This document shows, piece after piece, positions 1 to 6,534 of a stretch of 20,480 nucleotides of DNA. Within the stretch, counting starts at the first letter, position 1; the number at the start of each line of letters is the position of its first letter. This DNA is from an uncultured Bacteroides sp. (lineage in GTDB: Bacteria; Bacteroidota; Bacteroidia; Bacteroidales; Bacteroidaceae): positions 1 to 20,480 of the forward strand of contig USSR01000031.1 of the NCBI GenBank assembly GCA_900557355.1. The letters are read 5' to 3'. Under the pieces are notes generated by a model, which was given only the letters and a program-made list of their open reading frames with translations, had not been told where the DNA came from and made no database searches. The position numbers and the translations under genes are program-made.

Positions 1-993
1 CACTTCCCGGATGCTGATCAATCCGTTGCAGGTGCTTCCTGCCCATATATTGTTATTGTGGTCGTTGTGCAGGCAGAGAATGGAGTTGGCGGGGAGAGAG
101 TAGTTTTCACGTCCCGGGATATATTCCAGTTGGGAGATTTCCCCGGTTTCGGGGGTGAGGATATTGATTCCGCCGCCGTCTGTTCCTATCCACAGTTGCC
201 CTTCCCTTTCGGCGAGGCTTAGGACGATGTCGTTGCTGAGGGCGGAGTTGCGGGTGGAGTACGAAGCCAGTAGTTTGCCGTCGTATGAGTAGCAACGAAG
301 TCCGCCGCTGTAAGGGGCAATCCATATTCTTTTCCGGCTGTCGGTCATCATGGTGGTAATTTCCGGCCCGCAGTCGAAAGGGGGGCGTCTGTGCTCTCCG
401 GTATGCAGGTCTACGAGGTATATGCCTGTCCAACGGCTGCAACAGAGCAACGTCTTTGAATCCCACATACTGAGAGCGTTGATTTTAAAAGAGTTGGCGT
501 TGAAATATTGCAGAAGCCGGAGAGAAGAATCGTCATAACTATATTTGTAAATCCTGTCCTTGCCGCCAAAGAGGATTCCGTCCGGGACAAGGCAGAAGGA
601 ATAGGCGGTGATATTCTTCCCGTCCTCGTCCGTGGGGAACGTGAAGTCGTTGCTCTGCTGTTGGTAGCGGGCAATACCTTTTTCGGTCAGTACCCAGATG
701 TTGTGTTGCTTGTCTTCGGCAATTTGATAAACCAGGTTGTGGAGAAGCGAGTTCGGGTCGTTTGCCTGGTGTTTGTATCTTTTCAGTTCGTGCCCGTCGA
801 ACTTTCCCAGTCCCGATTTGGTACCTATCCATACGAAACCCTGCTCATCCCGGAGAATACAGCGCACGTTGGAAGGCAGCCCTTCTTTCAGAGAGATTTG
901 TTTAAAGTAATAGTGTTCTGCCCGGAGAGGGAGAACACCGACTAACTGTATGATAAAGAAAAGGCTTGACAGAACAGCGTATTTTGTTTTCAT
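1..993 (-). CDS. Hybrid two-component system (HTCS) sensor, N-terminal part, cut by window edge
   Basis: I translated the minus strand from the ATG at 993-991; the frame stays open for 331 codons to the window edge, so only the N-terminal periplasmic sensor is present. It starts with a signal peptide (MKTKYAVLSS..., likely cleaved near LRA-EH, about residue 25). Then come repeated beta-propeller units of the Reg_prop type: GLPSNVRCILRDEQGFVWIG near residue 38, an IWVLTEKGIARY unit, REGQLWIGTDGGGINIL and HNNNIWAGSTCNGLISI. In the family, 12-14 such units form a periplasmic sensor that binds an oligosaccharide, followed by a Y_Y_Y domain, a membrane helix, histidine kinase, receiver and AraC-type HTH; those parts would lie left of position 1. 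It starts 36 bp after the GH95 stop on the same strand, so the two are probably co-transcribed. Inferred role: regulator of this glycan locus. Confidence 0.93.
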   Translation of the reverse strand, partial: MKTKYAVLSSLFFIIQLVGVLPLRAEHYYFKQISLKEGLPSNVRCILRDEQGFVWIGTKSGLGKFDGHELKRYKHQANDPNSLLHNLVYQIAEDKQHNIWVLTEKGIARYQQQSNDFTFPTDEDGKNITAYSFCLVPDGILFGGKDRIYKYSYDDSSLRLLQYFNANSFKINALSMWDSKTLLCCSRWTGIYLVDLHTGEHRRPPFDCGPEITTMMTDSRKRIWIAPYSGGLRCYSYDGKLLASYSTRNSALSNDIVLSLAEREGQLWIGTDGGGINILTPETGEISQLEYIPGRENYSLPANSILCLHNDHNNNIWAGSTCNGLISIREV

Positions 994-1029
994 GTGAAGC
1001 AGGTTTGTTTGTGATGACAGATGCTTTCT

Positions 1030-3477
1030 TTATAGAACGGTCAACCTGTCTCCTTTTAAAGTGATTTCGTATTTCTTCTCTTTTACGGTCTTGAACTTGA
1101 GCGTCATGTCTCCGTATCTTACGTTGCAGGGAACCCCGGATTTGGAATGAATGATAGCTTTCTCCAGTTGTCCCTCTTTCCAGGAGACAGAAACCTCAAA
1201 ATTCCCTTTGGCGCAGATTCCGCTTATCGAGCCGTTTGCCCAGGCATCCGGCAAAGCGGGAAGAAGTTGGATGAATCCCATGTGGCTTTGCAATAACATC
1301 TCGGTTATTCCTGCCGTACCGCCGAAGTTTCCGTCTATCTGGAAAGGCGCATGGGTATCCCAGAGGTTATCCAACGTACCGTTTTTCAACAAATTGCCGT
1401 ACAGTTTATACGCATGGTTTCCGTCTTGCAGTCGTGCCCATTGGTTGAGTTTCCAACCCATGCTCCAGCCGGTAGCGCCGTCTCCGCGATGTTCCAGTAC
1501 CACTTTGGCTGCCTGTGCAAGTTCGGGGGTAGTCACGGGAGAGATGGTATGTCCCGGATGCAATCCGAACAGGTGGTTGACGTGCCGGTGTTCATCTTTC
1601 GGATCGTCTATGTCGGTAGACCATTCCAGTAACTGGCCGTAGCGTCCTATGCGGTACGGAACGAGTTTGGTCAATACGTTTTCCCATTGCTTGCGCTCTT
1701 TGGCGTCCGTTCCGAGTACCTTGCTTGCCTGGATAGCGTCCAGTAATATTTCACGTACTACGGCATGCGCGAAAGTGACTCCCTCGTCCACCGGACCGTG
1801 TTCGGGAGAGGTGGAAGGCGCGGCGGTGTAAGTCCCGTCGGGCTTGTGCCACAAGTGGTCTACCGCAAACTGTGCGCTGCTTTTGATAAGGTCGTAGCCG
1901 ATTTCCTTTAAGAATTTCGTGTCACGCGTATAATCATAATACTCCCATATATGCGTTGCCAGCCACGGACCGGCAGTAGGATTCAGGTTCCATGCCATAG
2001 ATTTGCTGGATAAGGGAGCTGTGAATCCGAAGATATTGGCAGAGATGGATGCTGTCCATCCGCGGGCGTTGAAATAGGCTTGTGCTGTCTTCTCGCCGGG
2101 TTTTACCAAGCTGCGTATAAAGTCAATCAAAGGCCATGTACATTCAGAGAGATTGGTGGGGCACGCAGGCCAGTAATTCATTTGAATGTTGATGTTATTG
2201 TGGTAATCTACCCGCCACGGGCCGTCGGTATTGTTGTGCCACAATCCTTGCAGGTTGGCTGGCATGTTGCCGGGGCGCGAACTGGCTATGAGCAGATAGC
2301 GTCCGAACTGATAGTACAATTGTTCGAGCTGATAGTCCGGCACGCCTTTCTTATAGCTAGCCAGTCGTTTGTAGGTCGGCAGGTTGGGAGTGCCGATTTC
2401 CGGATTGATTTCAAAACGTACCCGATTGAACAGCGCGGTATAATCGGCTTCGTGATTACGATAAAGCTCGTCATAACCTTTTTTCAGGGCATTGTCCATC
2501 ATAGCCAGAGTCGTTTGTGACGGGTCGTTGCCGACGTAGGCTTTCGGGTCTTTGAAGTCTGGGGCAAAGTTCATCTTATAATCGGTATCTGCCGTAAGCA
2601 GGAATACCACTTCGTCAGCATCCTTCACAATAATCCGGTCGTTTTCTGCTTTCAGTGTTCCCCCTTTGTGGATAGCTTTGATTCGGAAAGCGAATTTCAT
2701 TCCGTTGTTATTGAGAACGCCGGTATATACTAATCCGTCGTTTCCATCTGCTTCCAGATGGCTTTTTGCTTCGTTGTTGGGACAATAGCTAAGTACAAGA
2801 TTCTGTTTTCCGCCTTTGTCGGCAGTAAACTTCATGACCATGACACTGTCCGGATAGGATATGAAATATTTTCGTTGATACCGTATCCCGTCCTTATCGA
2901 ATTGCACCACGGCCATAGCCGAATCCAATGACAGGATGCGGCGGTAACTGCTCATGTTGATTTCGCTGAGTCCGGTTTCCACATAAAGTTCTCCCATCGT
3001 GGTAAAAGCACCGAAGCGGAACGGAGTCTCGTCTTTTTCTTCATAAGCTCCCAGCCCGTTGAAGTTTTCTTGTGTGAGATACCCCGCCTTTTGGGAATCT
3101 CCGTCCAGAAAAGCCTGTCGTATTTCTTTCAATACACCTGCCGACTGTTTGTTTACATTCCAATAATATTCGGCGCCTTTGGCAGTATTCGGTCCACCTT
3201 TCCAAAGCGTCTTTTCATTCAGTGTGATTCGTTCCGCGGATATGGAGCCCATGATATTTGCTCCCAGACTACCATTCCCGATGGGTAGCGAACGGCTTTC
3301 CCATGTCTTGTCCGGATTCGCCCCTGTGCCCGAAGCGCGTAGCCAGACAGCTTGTCCGTCGAGATTGTTGGGAGTGTCGAACCATATGGAAAGTCCTTGT
3401 GTATAATCCACCGTTTCTATTGATGATGCAGTGAGTGAAAAGAGAGTGCAAAAAATAAGGAAGCAGAGTTTCTTCAT
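1030..3477 (-). CDS. GH95 family alpha-L-fucosidase (or alpha-L-galactosidase), exported
   Basis: The 815-residue product has the usual length for GH95. A signal peptide covers about residues 1-19 (MKKLCFLIFC...); Cys10 lacks a good lipobox, so a soluble periplasmic enzyme is likely. The N-terminal beta-sandwich contains SLPIGNGSLGANIMG (63-77), typical of the family. The (alpha/alpha)6 barrel carries NLQGLWHNN (408-416), the Asn pair N428/N430 in YHNNINIQMNYW, E559 in APSTSPEHG, and D715 in QIDGNFGG. By analogy with the Bifidobacterium AfcA enzyme, E559 would be the acid and the two Asn with D715 would activate water in an inverting reaction; this residue mapping is from motif similarity only. 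GH95 usually removes alpha-1,2-linked L-fucose from galactose, but some Bacteroides members act on alpha-L-galactose. It is the first gene of a unit with the HTCS, which suggests both respond to the same glycan. Confidence 0.95.
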   Translation of the reverse strand: MKKLCFLIFCTLFSLTASSIETVDYTQGLSIWFDTPNNLDGQAVWLRASGTGANPDKTWESRSLPIGNGSLGANIMGSISAERITLNEKTLWKGGPNTAKGAEYYWNVNKQSAGVLKEIRQAFLDGDSQKAGYLTQENFNGLGAYEEKDETPFRFGAFTTMGELYVETGLSEINMSSYRRILSLDSAMAVVQFDKDGIRYQRKYFISYPDSVMVMKFTADKGGKQNLVLSYCPNNEAKSHLEADGNDGLVYTGVLNNNGMKFAFRIKAIHKGGTLKAENDRIIVKDADEVVFLLTADTDYKMNFAPDFKDPKAYVGNDPSQTTLAMMDNALKKGYDELYRNHEADYTALFNRVRFEINPEIGTPNLPTYKRLASYKKGVPDYQLEQLYYQFGRYLLIASSRPGNMPANLQGLWHNNTDGPWRVDYHNNINIQMNYWPACPTNLSECTWPLIDFIRSLVKPGEKTAQAYFNARGWTASISANIFGFTAPLSSKSMAWNLNPTAGPWLATHIWEYYDYTRDTKFLKEIGYDLIKSSAQFAVDHLWHKPDGTYTAAPSTSPEHGPVDEGVTFAHAVVREILLDAIQASKVLGTDAKERKQWENVLTKLVPYRIGRYGQLLEWSTDIDDPKDEHRHVNHLFGLHPGHTISPVTTPELAQAAKVVLEHRGDGATGWSMGWKLNQWARLQDGNHAYKLYGNLLKNGTLDNLWDTHAPFQIDGNFGGTAGITEMLLQSHMGFIQLLPALPDAWANGSISGICAKGNFEVSVSWKEGQLEKAIIHSKSGVPCNVRYGDMTLKFKTVKEKKYEITLKGDRLTVL

Positions 3478-3508
3478 AAGATGTATTATTTATAAGGAAT
3501 GTGATGTG

Positions 3509-3540
3509 CAAAGGTATTGTTTTTTTAGGATTTCAGCGAA
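3509..3540 (-). promoter_or_regulatory. Bacteroides-type promoter of the GH95-HTCS unit
   Basis: On the minus strand TACCTTTG (3516-3509) matches the -7 consensus TAnnTTTG exactly. A 20-bp spacer leads to TTCG (3540-3537), three of four bases of the -33 TTTG. Transcription would start near 3503, leaving a leader of about 25 nt before the GH95 ATG. The weak -33 fits a promoter that needs an activator. Confidence 0.7.
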
Positions 3541-3556
3541 CGGCCTGCTTTCGATT

Positions 3557-3586
3557 ATAACCAATAAGCTTTTAAAAATCACCAAA
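3557..3586 (-). promoter_or_regulatory. Candidate regulator half-site pair upstream of GH95
   Basis: On the minus strand TTTGGTGA (3586-3579) is followed by TTGGTTAT (3564-3557). The shared TTGG cores start exactly 21 bp apart (3585 and 3564), the spacing known for AraC-family direct half-sites. The second half ends 40 bp before the -7 box. The same arrangement occurs upstream of susC at 6351-6380. Assignment to the HTCS is inference. Confidence 0.45.
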
Positions 3587-3888
3587 AGTGCTTCTTTGTG
3601 TAGGTAGTAAGATGTTTCTAATGAGAAACTGTATGACGAAGGGCATAAGGACCTCATTGTAATATCGACCAAAATGAACATGTTTATAGATAAGGTCCGT
3701 AAGAAAGCAACGATGATGAATCCATTTCCTGTGGCAGCCCGCTTTGTTTCAATAATGCAACTTTCTTTATGACAGTTATTACCTAAACAGTTTCTGCTAT
3801 AAATCTCATCCGGCTAATAGCATGAAAAAATAAAAGGATTTATGTCTGTCACTTCAATGCGGCAATCTTTCAACTTTCTTTCCCTTTC

Positions 3889-3920
3889 TTTGTTCTTTCT
3901 GCTGAAATATGCTACTTTTG
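3889..3920 (+). promoter_or_regulatory. Consensus Bacteroides housekeeping promoter of the ATPase gene
   Basis: TTTG (3889-3892) is followed after 20 bp by TACTTTTG (3913-3920), a full match to the -33/-7 consensus of the Bacteroides primary sigma factor. The start site would be near 3927, giving a leader of about 35 nt. An AAAGGAAC stretch just before the ATG at 3963 could serve as ribosome binding site. It suggests constitutive expression, unlike the flanking glycan operons. Confidence 0.8.
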
Positions 3921-3962
3921 TATTATCCTCATAGATATGAGAACTAAAGAAAGGAACAAATC

Positions 3963-5696
3963 ATGGAAGAAGTAAAAAGAATCCCTTATGGAGTTTCCAA
4001 CTTTGTGGAAGTGGTGGAGCAGAACCAATATTACGTGGATAAAACGATCTATCTGCCTTTGTTGGAAGAGCAACCCAGTAATTTGTTCTTTATCCGTCCC
4101 CGCCGCTTCGGCAAGAGCATCTTTCTGAGTATGCTCCGGGCTTATTATGACATCGCTCAAAGAGAAAAGTTCGATAAACGCTTCGGCAATCTATGGATAG
4201 GCAGTCGCCCTACACGGCTGCAAGGGACTTTCCAGATACTCTTTCTTGACTTTTCCCGTGCCAGCGGTGGTAGTGGTACGTTGGCCGAGAACTTCGACCG
4301 TTACTGCTGTATGGTCATGGATTTGTTCGGTATGTCCTATGAATCTTATTATTTTCCGGGATTTGCTCAGGAGATGAAAGCACAGCCCGATTTTGTAAGT
4401 AAACTGAATTATCTGAATCTTCATGCGGCTGAAACCGGAGCGCATCTTTATCTTATCATTGATGAATATGATAACTTCACCAATGTGGTGTTGAATGAGC
4501 AGGGCAAGGAAGTCTATCATGCGCTGACCCATGCTAGCGGCTTTTACCGTGAAATCTTCAAGAAGTTCAAAGGTATGTTTGAGCGCATCTTTATGACCGG
4601 TGTCAGCCCCGTGACGTTGGATGACTTGACTAGCGGATTTAATATCGGTTGGAATATCAGTACCAAGCACCAGTTTAATATGATGCTGGGATTCAGTGAA
4701 ACGGATGTGCGTGAGATGCTCCAATACTATAAGGATGCCAGACAGTTGCCGGGCAATGTGGATATAAGTGCGATGATAGAGGAAATGCGTCCGTGGTATG
4801 ACAATTATTGTTTTGCCGAAGAAAGTCTGGAACGTGACCCGAAGATGTTCAATTGTGACATGGTGCTCTATTATTTGCGCAACTATATGGATTTGGGCAA
4901 ATCACCCAAAGAGATGATAGACCCCAACACCCGTACTGACTACAACAAGATGAAGAAACTCATCCGTTTGGACAAATTGGACGGTAATCGCAAAGGCGTG
5001 TTGCGCAAAATCACCGAAGAGGGGCAGATTATCACCACATTGACGACTACCTTTCCCGCTATTGATATCACCAAGCCGGAGATTTTTCCCAGTCTGCTCT
5101 TTTATTACGGTATGCTTACCATCACTGCTACTCGGGGCAACTATCTGGTGTTGAGTATTCCCAATAATAACGTGCGTAAGCAGTATTACGAATTTCTGTT
5201 GGAAGAATATCAGGATAACCGGCATATCAATCTGAATGACCTTGGCTTGATGTATTATGAAATGGCTTACGAAGGTCATTGGCGTGAAACGATGGAATTT
5301 ATTGCTCATGCCTACAAGGAAAACTCTTCCGTGCGAAGCTCCATCGAAGGCGAGCGCAACTTGCAAGGCTTCTTTACTGCTTACCTGAGTACAAATGCCT
5401 ATTACCTGATAGCTCCGGAACTAGAATTGAATCACGGTTATTGTGACCTGTTTCTTATGCCTGACTTGATACGCTATGACGTGAAGCACAGCTATATCAT
5501 CGAACTGAAATACCTCTCCACCAAGGATTCCGAAGCGAAAGCCGAAGCCCAATGGCAAGAAGCTGTAGAGCAAATAAAAGGTTATGCCGTTGGTGCTAAG
5601 GTGCGTCAGATGGTGCACGGAACCGAGTTGCATTGTATTGTGATGCAGTTTCGCGGATGGGAACTGGAACGGGTGGAGGAAGTCATGCAGAAATAA
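3963..5696 (+). CDS. AAA-ATPase-like protein with PD-(D/E)XK nuclease-like domain (DUF1703 type)
   Basis: The 577-residue cytosolic protein has no signal peptide. The N-terminus (about 5-240) matches the AAA-ATPase_like family: YGVSNF and YYVDKT (23-28), a variant P-loop RPRRFGKS (45-52), and a Walker B-like strand LYLIIDEYDNF (162-172) with D167/E168. The C-terminus (about 465-565) is PD-(D/E)XK-like (PDDEXK_9): GYCDLFL with D495, then IIELKYLS with E514 and K516. Such genes are abundant and variable in Bacteroides and related gut bacteria; their function is unknown, and roles as nucleases, in defence or as mobile cargo have been suggested only from the fold. Key residues of both domains look intact. 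It has its own promoter and stands between the two halves of a glycan locus, so it is probably an independent insertion. Confidence 0.9.
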   Translation: MEEVKRIPYGVSNFVEVVEQNQYYVDKTIYLPLLEEQPSNLFFIRPRRFGKSIFLSMLRAYYDIAQREKFDKRFGNLWIGSRPTRLQGTFQILFLDFSRASGGSGTLAENFDRYCCMVMDLFGMSYESYYFPGFAQEMKAQPDFVSKLNYLNLHAAETGAHLYLIIDEYDNFTNVVLNEQGKEVYHALTHASGFYREIFKKFKGMFERIFMTGVSPVTLDDLTSGFNIGWNISTKHQFNMMLGFSETDVREMLQYYKDARQLPGNVDISAMIEEMRPWYDNYCFAEESLERDPKMFNCDMVLYYLRNYMDLGKSPKEMIDPNTRTDYNKMKKLIRLDKLDGNRKGVLRKITEEGQIITTLTTTFPAIDITKPEIFPSLLFYYGMLTITATRGNYLVLSIPNNNVRKQYYEFLLEEYQDNRHINLNDLGLMYYEMAYEGHWRETMEFIAHAYKENSSVRSSIEGERNLQGFFTAYLSTNAYYLIAPELELNHGYCDLFLMPDLIRYDVKHSYIIELKYLSTKDSEAKAEAQWQEAVEQIKGYAVGAKVRQMVHGTELHCIVMQFRGWELERVEEVMQK

Positions 5697-5806
5697 GCTC
5701 AATTTATACTGTCATTTCTCATTTTAGGCAAAATATATCTGTAATTCCCTTATTTCAACAAAGAGTTGTCTGATTGCCAGACTTTGTATGATAAACTAAT
5801 TTATGC

Positions 5807-5826
5807 GCTAAATCTATATATTTAGC
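5807..5826. terminator. Small hairpin downstream of the ATPase gene, weak terminator candidate
   Basis: GCTAAAT (5807-5813) and ATTTAGC (5820-5826) form a perfect 7-bp stem with a 6-nt loop, about 110 nt after the ATPase stop. The stem is AT-rich and no long T-tract follows, so termination is uncertain. Confidence 0.25.
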
Positions 5827-6087
5827 TTGGTAGGCATATATACTCACCACGTGGGCTTATGGTTGCTTACCTGTGGACTGGAAATATTTTAGACAGAAGA
5901 ACATAAGAACAAAAGATAAAGCAGTTATGTGTAATTATTATTGTAATAAAATAAGTGTTAAAGATGACTCAACCTATTAAAATGGATAAACAGATTTCTT
6001 AAACATTCCAAACGAAGAGTATGATTCTGTAATATATTGATATATAAATATTTATCTTTTATCTTTTTCCCTTTAAAACCAACGACC

Positions 6088-6150
6088 TGTTGCACACCGA
6101 GAAACAAAGTGTTCGACACCGAGAAACACATCGTTTCTCGGTGTCGAACA
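6088..6150. repeat. Triple repeat with perfect 18-bp palindrome
   Basis: TGTTCGACACCGAGAAAC (6110-6127) and its exact reverse complement (6133-6150) flank a 5-nt loop, ACATC. A third, direct copy sits at 6088-6106 (TGTTGCACACCGAGAAACA), matching 17 of 19 bases with a 22-bp period. The RNA could fold in two ways, pairing arm 6133-6150 with either direct copy. No T-tract follows on either strand, so it is not a classic terminator. It is GC-richer than the spacer around it and resembles a REP-like dispersed element. Confidence 0.85.
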
Positions 6151-6350
6151 AATCGATAGATAAGGCTCGGAGTATAGAATAAACAAATCGTCCGTCTTTT
6201 TCTATTTTATGGATTATTCCATAGATATATGCATCAATATATATTCCCATAATTACCCTATTGCATCTGAAATGTAATATTATAGAGTATGGTACCGATT
6301 TTAAACTAATTTTTTGAAAAACAATCATTCCCCCCGATGAAATGGTTTGA

Positions 6351-6380
6351 TTTGGTGAAAAGTGAATATTTAATGGCTAT
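6351..6380 (+). promoter_or_regulatory. Candidate regulator half-site pair upstream of susC
   Basis: TTTGGTGA (6351-6358) is followed by ATGGCTAT (6373-6380). The cores start 21 bp apart (6352 and 6373), as in the copy upstream of GH95 (3557-3586). The second half ends 30 bp before the -7 box, exactly 10 bp less than at GH95, which keeps the site on the same helical face. Binding by the HTCS is inference. Confidence 0.45.
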
Positions 6381-6403
6381 TTTTAAAATAACTCTTTTTA
6401 AAA
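6380..6403 (+). repeat. Short direct repeat abutting the susC -7 box
   Basis: TTTTTAAAA occurs at 6380-6388 and 6395-6403, a 15-bp period, in the place where a -33 element would lie. The second copy extends to TTTTTAAAAGCT (6395-6406), a 12-mer also found on the minus strand upstream of GH95 (3578-3567). It is AT-rich, so chance is possible. Confidence 0.4.
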
Positions 6404-6410
6404 GCTACCC

Positions 6411-6418
6411 TACCTTTG
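6411..6418 (+). promoter_or_regulatory. susC promoter -7 element
   Basis: TACCTTTG matches the Bacteroides -7 consensus and is identical to the GH95 -7 box. At a 20-bp spacer the -33 position reads AATA rather than TTTG, so the promoter probably depends on an activator bound upstream. Predicted start near 6425. Confidence 0.65.
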
Positions 6419-6534
6419 TGACAAGAATGTTAGTCGGAAAAGTTATCCCGGTTCTTCATTCTTAAATCTAATGCCTGTGAGATTTATTTTGTTCGCTAAT
6501 AGAAATATGAATCTTTATTATTAAATGTAGTATT

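Larger units (their letters stand above)
3478..3962. other. Intergenic spacer between divergent GH95 and ATPase genes
   Basis: This 485-bp AT-rich stretch holds the GH95 promoter and candidate operator (3509-3586, minus) and the promoter of the ATPase gene (3889-3920, plus). The middle part, about 3590-3880, shows no convincing gene, RNA or strong hairpin. A 63-codon minus-strand frame at 3490-3681 overlaps the GH95 promoter and has no recognisable family character. Confidence 0.7.
5697..6534. other. Long AT-rich spacer upstream of susC
   Basis: This 838-bp stretch has no convincing gene. Reading from left to right it holds a small hairpin at 5807-5826, a triple repeat and perfect palindrome at 6088-6150, the candidate operator 6351-6380, a 15-bp-period direct repeat at 6380-6403, and the susC -7 box at 6411-6418. 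An 89-codon minus-strand frame at 6059-6328 runs through the palindrome and shows no family features. The susC leader would be about 110 nt. Confidence 0.7.

Noticed and set aside
3490..3681. 63-codon minus-strand frame upstream of GH95
   Set aside because: It covers the GH95 promoter and candidate operator, and the translation looks random.
5847..5854. CCACGTGG palindrome in the spacer after the ATPase gene
   Set aside because: At 8 bp, isolated and with no nearby promoter element, it is expected by chance.
6110..6150. Perfect palindrome as an intrinsic terminator
   Set aside because: Neither strand has a T-tract after the stem, and the third repeat copy points to a repeat element instead.
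6059..6328. 89-codon minus-strand frame upstream of susC
   Set aside because: It is read through the palindromic repeat, is rich in Arg, Ile and Cys without pattern, and has no neighbour or promoter to support it.
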